Assembly: GCA_949126835.1 (NCBI GenBank)
Contig: OX421495.1
Location: 25,775,329 to 25,839,328 of the forward strand
Direction: 5' to 3'
Length of the DNA: 64,000 nt
From: Anisus vortex
Lineage: Eukaryota; Mollusca; Gastropoda; Planorbidae
Shown here: positions 55,401 through 64,000 of the stretch, piece by piece
Numbering within the stretch: position 1 is the first letter of the stretch
Layout of the letters: the number at the start of each line of letters is the position of its first letter
The notes under the pieces: generated by a model
What the model was told of the DNA's origin: nothing
The model's input: only the letters and a program-made list of their open reading frames with translations
Database searches by the model: none
Program-made: the position numbers and the translations under genes

Positions 55401-58400
55401 TTGTGCTTTCTCAGGAATATCTTAAACTTTAAATGTGAATGGGCTTCTGGCAAGTAGGCTACATAGATATGTAGTGTCAGGTAGATTTGGAAAGTATCTG
55501 AAATTTCGGCTGCAAGCATGTGAAAGTGTTATTTCACAGAATTTATCATCGTAATCATTTTGTCATGTTTTTCAAAGAAAGCAGATAAAGTAGACAAGGA
55601 GCCGCATGAGAAAAAAAAGTGCCGGTTCGATCCCACTTTTCAACACTAGTCAAATCTAGATGATTTATTTGCATTACATACGTTTATAGAAATCAGGAAT
55701 CTTTTAAAAGGTCTGTGGACCATTTTATGAAACTGCCATAAGAATTACCATTAGAATGTAATCATATTATTCACAAACTTACAAGCCTATTCACAAACTT
55801 TAATCAAGTACAGTTTTTAATTTAAATTAATGTAACTTTTCCTAAACTTCAGTATTGATCTTACAAATAATATTACAAAGATAAACTCTTATGGGCCCCG
55901 GCGCAGCGCAATAACTACACACACACACACACACACAAACACACGCCCTCTTCGTGGGGCCTGAAGTAGACAGCATATACATTTCATTTTCAACCATTTT
56001 TTTATGCAAAAGCTAAATTTCATTTGGAATGATCGGATCTTTTCAGATAAATTAAGGCATTTTATATTTTCCTCCTTGCAGTGATAAATTTAAATAATTC
56101 AAGACCACAAATTGTCAACCAAGTAAGTTATTGTCTACAGTTCACTTTTATCACCGAAAAGTGCTTCAAAGAGCTGTCTTGCTTTCGGATATAAAATATA
56201 TTAAAAAAAACTAGTTCACCATGAAGCTAAAAAAACAAGTTTTAATTTCTGTCGACAATCATCTCACAAGTGTGAAATAGCTAGCATTGTTCGGAGCATC
56301 ATACCTGTTGCACAATTGCGAAAACAGTCGACTGTTTAAAGATCTTGTTTTTACAAAAGGGCACAACTTATGGCGCTTTATATTACTTCTTTTAACTGGT
56401 GTGGCAATGTCTTTGTTGCTAATATTTGTCCATATATCATAAGTGAGCTCCGATTACTTTTGGTCACTAATTATTTTGAAATCCAGGCCGAACAGAATCT
56501 ACACTAAATTCCAAAATATTCATGAAGTGTCGATCGTTTTATCGCCAGTACTACTGCTTTTAACACAATTGCTGCTTTTAACAGAGAAGAGGCTTTTTAA
56601 CACAACTCTCTACACACGTGTTACAGGTCCGCATACGTGCATTATGGTGCTGACCTTGTCACATACACCTGTATTGATGTCATTATTCCAAGTAACCTAC
56701 ACGTAGTATGCAGATGTATCTGCATGTAGGTGGACTCGCTTGGAGACGGAAAGATGAACTGTGTTTCGGCTCCTAAGACCATCAAAAACATACGCTTTCC
56801 GAAGGTCTTTGGCGACCCCCGCGAAATGGTCATTCGACCCCCAAGGGGGTTGCGCCCCCCAGTTTGGGAACCGCTGCTTTAGTGCATTCATTATCTTATT
56901 ATTTACAAAGGCTTCATTTTATGATTATCAATTGTTGTTTTTCTGATAATGATTTTAAGTGATGTTAAGTTGTTGCTTTCATACAGGTTCCTGTCTGTAT
57001 GGCAATTGGTAAGGAAGAGAACTAGCATTGGTCATAAGGATTAGAAAAGTATTTTTTATCAGAGTATTTTTTTAGATTATTGTTTTCAACACAAAATATT
57101 TTTAAACAAGAATGTAATCCTTTGTTTTTTTATCTTCCTATGTGAATTGTTTCTAAATTTATTGATTTTACTGTTTTTCACAATGCGTTCCTACCTAGAC
57201 TCCAATTATTAAAAACAGATTTAAAACCATAGAATTATATCATAAAAAAGTGACCTAAAAATGGAAAGCTATAGTTAAAAAACAGTATAATGGGCAAAAA
57301 AAAGTATAAAAAAAACACCATGGGGATAGGATGCAGTAAACTTTTGTATAGAAGGAGCATTTGTAATATATCATTTTCTTCCTTTGGAAAGAACTGAGAA
57401 TATCTTCCTGACAATAACAGTATCTAGAGTTTGATTTGTTTCTGTTTAGAGATTAACAGAACCAGAGCACAATCCCTCCCATACGTGTAGGCAATGTCAT
57501 CCTCATCAACAAATTGTTGTTAATGTTCAACATATAGAAATTTTGTAGCAATATCTGTTTAAACATCTTTTGGCATTTTTGTCTCAGATACAAATAATGC
57601 AGTAGCTTGGCTATTCAAGGGTTGTTTCCTTGAGTCATAGTATTCTTTATCATAAATAAACAAGAACCACAACTCAATGAAAATCCCATGTTCATTGTCT
57701 ATCTTTTTTTGGCATAACAGTTGTTTTTTTTATCATTCTTAGGTTACACCAGTTCCAGGTGCATACGACACACCAGATTTCGTCTCTGAAATGTTGAAAA
57801 AACCTAGGACATATTCATTCAAAGATCAAGGAAGAAAAGGTTTTTATCTAGCAGATCCTGGGAAGGGGGCACTTCTTTTGCCTGGAGCTTATAAATATGC
57901 AGACTTTTTGGAAAAGTAAGGAGAATGATAAACATGCAACATCACTTTTAATTGCTTTGGAAATAATTATGTCTCAGAAAAACATACTGTAATGCTTGCA
58001 AGGCGTTTCCCTGTATTAGAACCATTCATTAATGCATTCACTTAGGGACCTTTGCCTTTATAAGGGGTCAGGTAATATAGATTTTTAAAATATACCTCTA
58101 GAAGCTTAAACTGTTTTTGTTTTTTAAAACTGTATGAATTGTAATATTGTAACGAACTTACTTTAAGAAGCTCATATATAGGCTACTGTTAATTTTTATG
58201 AGGCCAACAAACAAAAAAAGTGCATTTTTAGACTGTAGCCTTGGGGCACTCACTGAAAGGAGGAGGCACTCTGAATTCAAATATTTTGTGTGGCCTAATA
58301 TTTGTAGGCCTATCAATACTAATGCTCATTTGGAAGCTCAAATCCCAGTTTAGTAACTCTAGACTGGCATCTTTAAACTCATAAAAGATATATTCAATTT

Positions 58401-61400
58401 AACAGTGTTTGTATGCAGATTGTGTGTATTACAAAAACTTGTTTTGCTTATGTTCTTAATATGCCTAATTTATATGGGAATCAAATGCAAGCAAGATACA
58501 TTTACCTTCAGGCATTGTTTGTGTTTTGTGCTGCACTTAGATAAATATAATCATTATAAAAACCCTAAAAAATGTGGCTATCTTCCTAATTATTCAACAT
58601 TTATCTTTTTTGTAATACACAATTTATAGCCTTTCAAAAAAGACAGCCACATATCAGTTTAAAGCTGAAGCTAGAGATGCAAAGGATTACCTCAATTTTG
58701 GTATTAAAGATAAGGTAATTGTACACTTTCAATTTTGTATTGTTTCTCTATTTAAAAAATGGTCTTAAGATGTATTTTTTTATTCATGAAACTTGTTATT
58801 AGCATGTTTAAAAACCATTTTTATATATCTATATATGCAAGTAATATGAAAATACAATCCATAGACCATCACAGTGCCGTTGCTAGGGATTTGGGGGCCT
58901 GGGGGGCTTGGTCTCTTTAGGGGCCCCTTGCATTTTGACATTCGACATTATGACATGAGAAAACATAAATTCGGACACTCCTCTCCTAGCTACGCCACTG
59001 GACCATCAACAGAAGGCAGATAAACTTAACAACTTTAAATAAGTAAAAGTAAAAGCACTTTACATTTAAAAGAAAATTTACGAGATTTTTAAAAAGCAAT
59101 GTAAATATACTGCATTAGATACATTTTGTTCAAATTATATATAACAGGACTTCTCTTATAGACAAAGGTCCCTGTGTATGACATAATGGGTTCCTCTATT
59201 TCATAGACATGAGCCTTAAATTATTTTCTATAAAGAATTTATAAAATCCACCTCGTCCTCTTTCCTTCCCATTCTTTTAACATTCTTTTTAAAGCTCTGC
59301 ACAATAGTATTTCAAATTTAATTGAACCATGTATTAACAAAAATTAACACATGGTTTTCAATAACTGATAATGATAGCAAATTTCTTGAACTGAGTTTTA
59401 TTGGTTGTTTGACAGGAAATCAATATACCTCCAAATGCTTATTCAGTAGAAAACTATCTTGCAGTTGATGGAGAAACAGCACCAGCGAAGCAAGTATCTT
59501 TGTACTTAGCATTTAGTTTAGTACATTCATCAATAGTATCTTTGAAACTTAGCACTTAGGCCACTATAGGAAAAAAGTGTGTATACTGTAATATGGGATA
59601 ACATTTAGTTTTAAAATGTTAGTTTAAACATTGGAGATTTGCGAGTAGTTTTTATTATACTTAGAAATTTAGGGAATTTTACATGGACATAATAATTAAC
59701 CATTCAAGGATAGATAGGTCTGCTCAGTTACACGAGAAATTGCAACCTCAACCAATGTTGATGCACCATTGTCTCGAGGCGAGACGGAAGGATGCCGAAG
59801 AATAATGAACCACAACCAAATGAATACTTGTGTCATAATGGAAAAAAAAAAACAGTTTTACAAAGTTTTTTTTTTACTGTAGTCAAAGTTGTCTTTAACT
59901 TAAAATGTCCACAATCAGTTCTCACAAGAGAGTTACAATATTATAGCAATATCAGAATGAAAATAAACCAGTGCTTGCACATATCAATTTGACTTTGTTT
60001 AGAAAGATAAATCACATATTGGATAAATACCCATTTGTATTCCTTTGCGTTGTGCACTATTTTAGTTTTTATATGATTTAAATTAAAATGTAAATTCAAG
60101 AACTAATTATTTTTAAACATTTTAGAGACAATGACAAAAATTTTTTTTTTTATAATACGTTTTTAGTGTCTGTTTTTAAATTTAGTAAAAGTCTAGCTAA
60201 CATTATGTATGGCAAAAGTTACCCAAACATAGTGATTTATGAGGTGTAATAGTAAATGTTAGATCATATTACATTTGAAAAATTACTACAAAAATGAAAT
60301 AACATATAAACTTCAAATGTTTACACAAGTATAAAAAGTACACATTTTGTTAGTGTAAGAATTATTACAAAATATTTTTTCACTTAAAAAAAAACTTTCC
60401 TTATCTCTTGCATCTTATTTTGTCATATCTCTCTCTTTTTTTATAATAGGAATTACATGTTTAAATCTCAAACGAAAAGGTTTCCAACATTTATCTTCAG
60501 GCCGGTAAGTTAAGAATGTCATGAAAAGTTTTTTCTCTTTTGTTAATCAATGATCACATAACATGATGAAATTGGATTCACCTGATTCTGTCTTTATAAT
60601 ACATTGGGAACATGTGCCCAGCATAATGATGGCGATTCTGTCTTTATAATACATTGGGAACATCTGCCCAGCATAATGATGGCGATTCTGTCTTTATAAT
60701 ACATTGGGAACATCTGCCCAGCATAATGATGGCGATTCTGTCTTTATAATACATTGGGAACATGTGCTCAGTATAACAATGGCAATTCTGTCTTTATAAT
60801 ACATTGGGAACATAGGCTCAGTATAATGATTGCCAGACTTAATATGGTATTTCTATTTTATATGGCTGAGCTTATGACCTGACCATGTTACTGAATAAGT
60901 GAATCAAGATTTGTACTTTTGCTTTGTACTAAATTTGAATCATGAAAATGTCATATATAGGTAACTATTCCTTTGGAGATCCAAAGTTGACATTCATTCT
61001 TTATATAATAAAAGGATGTACACAACTAAATTTTAAAGATGTCTTTTGTTTATTTTAATTTAAAAAATCCTTTATATTAACTTTGCAAAACTTTATGTTT
61101 ATGGCTGGCAAATATTCAGAAGGCTAATTGCCCCACTTCTTGTCTTCATATTGACCTGAGAAATTTCTTAACAGTTCAAATGTGATGGGCTAATCTATAT
61201 ACTGATATATTCTTGAGTACATTAGTTCAGTTTTTTAAGTTTATGATTTGAAAAAATTCAATATTGACTTTAAAGAACAAAATGAATAAGTCAAATGTTG
61301 TAAACATCCAATAGTTTAAAGAAAAGCTTTCTAATTCCATTTCTCATTTTTTTAATTCAATAGATAAGTCCTATTATTTTAGTTTTAATGTTTAAATTTA

Positions 61401-62983
61401 AAAATAAATTCCTAAACAAAGGTCATTGTTTTTCAACCCAGATTTTATTTATTTAGCTTTTAAGTTTTGAAAAAAAAAAAAAACTGAACTAAAACTGTCC
61501 TTTATTTCACTGAACAGAAAGAAGGCCCTTCTCCCAATGCTTATAATGTAAAAGATACAGCACCAGTGTTACCACCAGTAACATCTTGCTTTAGATCAAA
61601 GACTCCAAGATTTCAAGTTGTGCACTCGGTATACCACTGATTGCTCTGTGCTCATCCAATAGCCTGTGTGCATTTGAGTCAGTTTATGCACATCTTGCAT
61701 GCTAATGAACTAATGGCTCTGCTTGTTACATAGTCTTTATTTTATAAGCTTTGTAACTTTCTATAGCTGAAACTTTTTACAATGCATGTTAACTAAGAAT
61801 AAACACCAATAGGGAAAAGAAATTGTTTTCTTCTATTAGCTAATTAATTTTTTTAAAGTTTTATTCTATTAATGTTTAATATTTCTGAAGGCATTTGTTC
61901 TTACTTCCTTACTTTCAAGTGGAATAGGACATTTTGCTCAATTTTTAACTGTATAAACACATAAGCTATTAATCACATGAGAAGAAAAAGATTTTCCAAA
62001 CAAGTGCACTAAACATAATTTACCTTTCTAAACTTGTCTAAATCTAATAGTTTGATTTCTTTCTTATTGTTATCACAATATTAAGTGATTTTTTTATGTT
62101 TGTTTTAGAAATTATTGATTTGCATATTGTTACTCTGCTGTTTTTTTTTTCTTTTGCTTTTTGTACTTTTGTCAATATGTGTATGTGTGATAACTTGTTT
62201 ATTATATTGCACTAACATTTCTCTACTTCAATTCACCATAAATCATTTTATGATTAGCTGGAATCAATTATTAACAATTTCCACTGAAATATACATGCTA
62301 AGAAAGATGCTGTAACAATTATTGTGCAGTAAACAATCCTTGTAAATAATATTATCACTTAAAAAACTTCTAAATAGAAATAATAAGTAGATCATTTGAT
62401 AAAAGACACTTTTTATGTCATGAATTAATCTTTTTAAATTATTCTTTGCTCTGTTTTAATGAAGAATTTTGATTTTTGGAATAGTTATAATGAAAACTCT
62501 AAAGTTTGTTTTGAACATTTTAAATTCTTATTTCCATATTTATTTCTCTTTCATAATTTGAAGATATTTTCCTTTTATCTGTCTGTTGAAAGCTTTTCCA
62601 TTTCATTTAGAAGATTTTTATTATTTTTTCTACATTGCAACAACTTTGACAATTGCAAAAGATACAAACAAGAATTTTAAGTTTTAGTCTATAAATTGAA
62701 TAAAAATCTAGCTTACCATTAAATGATTGTTTAAAAAAATAAATAACTTATTAATAATAATAAAATAAAAATCATATCAGTTTATCTTTTATTTATAAAT
62801 ATATTATATATTCTCATGCAAAATGTTGTTCAATAAAAATTAATATCAATATTTTTTTTTAATTTTCAGAAAGTTCCAGGCCCAGGTATGTATGCCAGGA
62901 CATTTCAACACCCAATGCCAAAGACAATCTCCCAGTTGGGACGGCAGCATGGACTCTTCTTTACCAGTGAATTTCAAATCTAG
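52249..62983 (+). CDS. STPG4: STPG4-like sperm-tail PG-rich repeat protein, 297 aa, eight coding exons
   Basis: Exons 52,249-52,455, 54,254-54,328, 57,743-57,915, 58,630-58,714, 59,416-59,489, 60,450-60,504, 61,518-61,628 and 62,870-62,983 join to 894 nt in one frame. Recognition rests on remembered likeness to human STPG4: REGWWR (85-90), PVPGAY (97-102) followed by TYSFK, DFLE then [36 protein letters not shown] (262-268) and a [11 protein letters not shown]-terminus. Five P-G/N-x-Y turns fit the SHIPPO/PG-rich repeat family of sperm-tail and microtubule-associated proteins. Mouse STPG4 (GSE) is gonad-specific and was linked to paternal DNA demethylation in zygotes; a role here is unknown. 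No signal peptide or membrane segment is seen. Exon 1 is least certain, since its 69 residues are poorly conserved, but the frame and donor fit. Intron 5 needs a GC donor. Confidence 0.88.
53468..53524 (+). pseudogene. 57-bp copy of STPG4-like exon 3 in intron 1
   Basis: Matches 57,830-57,886 at 56 of 57 positions (TTTCTATC versus TTTTTATC), still encodes [19 protein letters not shown], and then diverges on both sides. It lacks the exon's own splice sites and runs into a stop soon after. It is a non-functional fragment unless used as a cryptic exon. Confidence 0.9.
53702..54075 (-). pseudogene. LINE 3'-terminal ORF fragment, frameshifted
   Basis: The minus strand reads [19 protein letters not shown], then after a frame shift [40 protein letters not shown] and a tail with [19 protein letters not shown]. 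This is the characteristic C-terminal segment of non-LTR retrotransposon polyproteins ([24 protein letters not shown]). The 5' part of the element is missing. It lies antisense in intron 1 of the STPG4-like gene. Confidence 0.92.
54254..54328 (+). CDS. STPG4: STPG4-like coding exon 2
   Basis: 75 nt, 25 residues ending in [10 protein letters not shown], the conserved N-terminal motif of STPG4. The acceptor is TTTCTTAAAG and the donor GTATAG; both ends are phase 0. Confidence 0.85.
54792..56876. mobile_element. hAT element, 2,085 bp, with perfect 8-bp target duplication
   Basis: Inverted ends CAGTGGTTCCCAAACT and CAGCGGTTCCCAAACT match at 15 of 16 positions, and CTTTAGTG flanks both sides (54,784-54,791 and 56,877-56,884). 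Subterminal sequence is rich in GCGACCCCC. The size would fit a shrunken autonomous hAT, but only short open frames remain and I could not recognise transposase motifs. An (AC)n tract near 55,918-55,936 lies inside. It occupies most of STPG4 intron 2 and is probably inactive. Confidence 0.92.
57743..57915 (+). CDS. STPG4: STPG4-like coding exon 3
   Basis: 173 nt encoding two PG turns (VTPVPGAY and LLLPGAY) and [11 protein letters not shown]. The acceptor is TCATTCTTAG and the donor GTAAGG. It ends after two bases of an Asn codon. Part of this exon (57,830-57,886) is duplicated in intron 1. Confidence 0.93.
58630..58714 (+). CDS. STPG4: STPG4-like coding exon 4
   Basis: 85 nt completing the split Asn codon and encoding [20 protein letters not shown] and then LNFGIKDK, with donor GTAATT. 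The TATYQFK segment parallels TYSFK in exon 3, as in the internal repeats of the family. Confidence 0.92.
58872..59000. mobile_element. hAT-type MITE, 129 bp, with perfect 8-bp target duplication
   Basis: Ends CAGTGCCGTTGCTAGG and, reversed, CAGTGGCGTAGCTAGG. GACCATCA flanks both sides (58,864-58,871 and 59,001-59,008). It contains GGGGCCTGGGGGGC- and GGGGCCCC-like stretches, as in the other MITEs here, and is non-coding. It lies in STPG4 intron 4. Confidence 0.93.
59416..59489 (+). CDS. STPG4: STPG4-like coding exon 5, GC splice donor
   Basis: Encodes [20 protein letters not shown] and TAPA plus two bases of Lys. To join exon 6 in frame the donor must be the GC of GCGAA|GCAAGT at 59,490. 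The nearby GT at 59,494 gives the wrong phase and an immediate stop in exon 6, and a weak GT at 59,502 would add four residues. GCAAGT is the usual consensus of GC-AG introns. Confidence 0.8.
59765..59797 (+). mobile_element. Short retroposon-tail-like segment
   Basis: CACCATTGTCTCGAGG followed by GACGGAAGGATGCC resembles the 3' end of the minus-strand block at 49,405-49,440. It is probably a shared LINE or SINE 3' tail, too short to classify. Confidence 0.35.
60450..60504 (+). CDS. STPG4: STPG4-like coding exon 6
   Basis: 55 nt encoding [18 protein letters not shown] after completion of Lys205, between acceptor TTATAATAG and donor [15 protein letters not shown] is a strong family motif. Confidence 0.93.
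60584..60833. repeat. 50-bp minisatellite, five copies, in STPG4 intron 6
   Basis: Five units with period exactly 50 bp, each starting GATTCTGTCTTTATAATAC or AATTCTGTC, followed by ATTGGGAACAT and a CCCAGCATAATGATGGC-like end. The first three units differ by one base or so; the last two have more changes. Confidence 0.95.
61518..61628 (+). CDS. STPG4: STPG4-like coding exon 7
   Basis: 111 nt, phase 0 at both ends. It encodes [11 protein letters not shown], then [19 protein letters not shown], with donor GTATAC. The [10 protein letters not shown] motif matches human SCFQSRVPRF (from memory). Confidence 0.94.
62870..62983 (+). CDS. STPG4: STPG4-like coding exon 8 (C-terminus)
   Basis: Begins [18 protein letters not shown], continues [13 protein letters not shown], ends EFQI and stops at TAG 62,981-62,983. 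The acceptor is TAATTTTCAG after a T-rich tract. The terminal motif is the most conserved part of the family. Confidence 0.95.
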   Translation, partial: KVPGPGMYARTFQHPMPKTISQLGRQHGLFFTSEFQI

Positions 62984-64000
62984 CAAAATGAGGCTTGATG
63001 AAATGGTTTTTGCACTGTCAGTATTAAAATTATAAGCTGCAGCTATATTTACATTCTAAAACTTTCACTTTTAACTCTTTGTGGCACTTATACATACATA
63101 GCCAGTAAACATTGTTTTTTTTGTATAAGAAATTAAATGTTTTGCTGTTTTTCTAAACACTCTTAAAAGATCTTGCTTTTTTAAAGAATATCACTGTAAT
63201 TATAATTAATGTACACTGAAGTTTTTGTTTGCAGTGTTGAATTTGATACCTTTTTAGTGTGATTATTGTTTGTTTTTAAAAATGATATGTTTTAGAATGT
63301 CAAGTTTATATCTAGTAAAATTGTATTACAAATTTAAAAAGTTGTCTGTACAGACATCTCAGCTTAGATTAAAATTGCTCTGACTGTAGTTAGTCATTTA
63401 CAGGCAAAGGGTTACAGGTTTATAAATTCAGTAATAGCTCAATAACTTCCTTGTGAAATATACAAAATGTTAATGTTTGAACCTGTGGTCAAGTAGTTCT
63501 CAAACATGTGATGTTTAGTAGTTTATCTGTGATATGGTTAAGTGATTTCATTAAGCAGATCAACCTATGCAGTTTTTCTAAATAACATTTTACTAGTTTT
63601 TCTACATATCAACATTATGCTATGTTTTTTACTTTTTGTAAGTTCACAGTATTCCTGTTGTTTTTTTGTCTTTCAAAATTCTTGCCCTTGATATTGTCAT
63701 GTATACATGTTTTACACAGCAGTATTTGGAAATTGGAATATATATTTATTTATATTCATAATTGAGTTTATTGAAATTGTCTTAAAGCCTGACGTGGTTT
63801 ATTATCTTCATGTTTTACACTACAGTATTTTATATATTATAATTATAGCCTTTGTACACAGACTTTTATTTTCTCAATCATGTTTGAGTTAAAGATTACA
63901 ATACATTGTTTTATTTATAAGTTTGATTTATTAAGATGTGTTGATGATGCATCCTTTTTTTTTTGTTACTGATGTTTGTATAAAACATCCATTCACTTTT
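62984..64000 (+). other. STPG4-like 3' UTR and downstream sequence to window end
   Basis: AT-rich sequence without another recognisable exon. There is no clear AATAAA close to the stop; ATTAAA near 63,023 or 63,132 are possible weak poly(A) signals. The transcript end cannot be fixed. Confidence 0.45.

Overview
This is eukaryotic nuclear DNA with no bacterial features. Two intron-containing animal genes lie on the + strand: a calmodulin gene (coding exons 38,561-45,647) and an STPG4-like sperm-tail PG-rich repeat gene (coding exons 52,249-62,983). The calmodulin has the invertebrate residues Phe99, Thr143 and Ser147. The AT-rich introns, a tRNA-derived SINE with a gastropod-like body, and many hAT and piggyBac relics suggest a mollusc, probably a gastropod. 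That placement is inference; no marker here proves the species.

Layout. 131-18,799 is one complete satellite array of about 345 copies of a 54-bp unit, with both edges inside the window and a 6,805-bp higher-order duplication in its middle. 18,800-38,190 is gene-poor. It holds a tetranucleotide microsatellite, three short hAT-type MITEs (22.4, 23.2 and 34.1 kb), minisatellites of 32 bp (25.3 kb) and 35/40 bp (30.0 kb), a decayed THAP-like zinc-finger relic (28.0 kb), an LTR-element primer-binding-site palindrome (28.3 kb), a degenerate tandem block (35.5 kb) and a SINE (36.5 kb). No host exon is recognisable there.

38.2-46.96 kb is the calmodulin gene. It encodes 149 aa in five coding exons. 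Introns 3 and 4 each carry a copy of the same ~605-bp piggyBac-like MITE, and the intron 3 copy is split by a 2.09-kb hAT-like insertion. 46.96-52.2 kb is intergenic, with LINE and retroposon fragments and a 33-bp minisatellite. 52.2-63.0 kb is the STPG4-like gene (297 aa, eight coding exons). Its introns hold a 57-bp copy of part of its own exon 3, a LINE 3' fragment, a 2,085-bp hAT element with a perfect 8-bp target duplication, a 129-bp hAT MITE with a perfect 8-bp duplication, and a 50-bp minisatellite. One of its introns appears to be GC-AG.

Calmodulin is the general Ca2+ sensor and STPG4 is a germline/sperm-type protein. From memory, human CALM2 and STPG4 (C2orf61) are also adjacent and in the same orientation, so the pair may be an old conserved linkage. 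I found no convincing new protein system. The most unusual structures are the bounded satellite with its higher-order duplication, the tRNA-Leu-like palindrome and the nested transposons in calmodulin introns.
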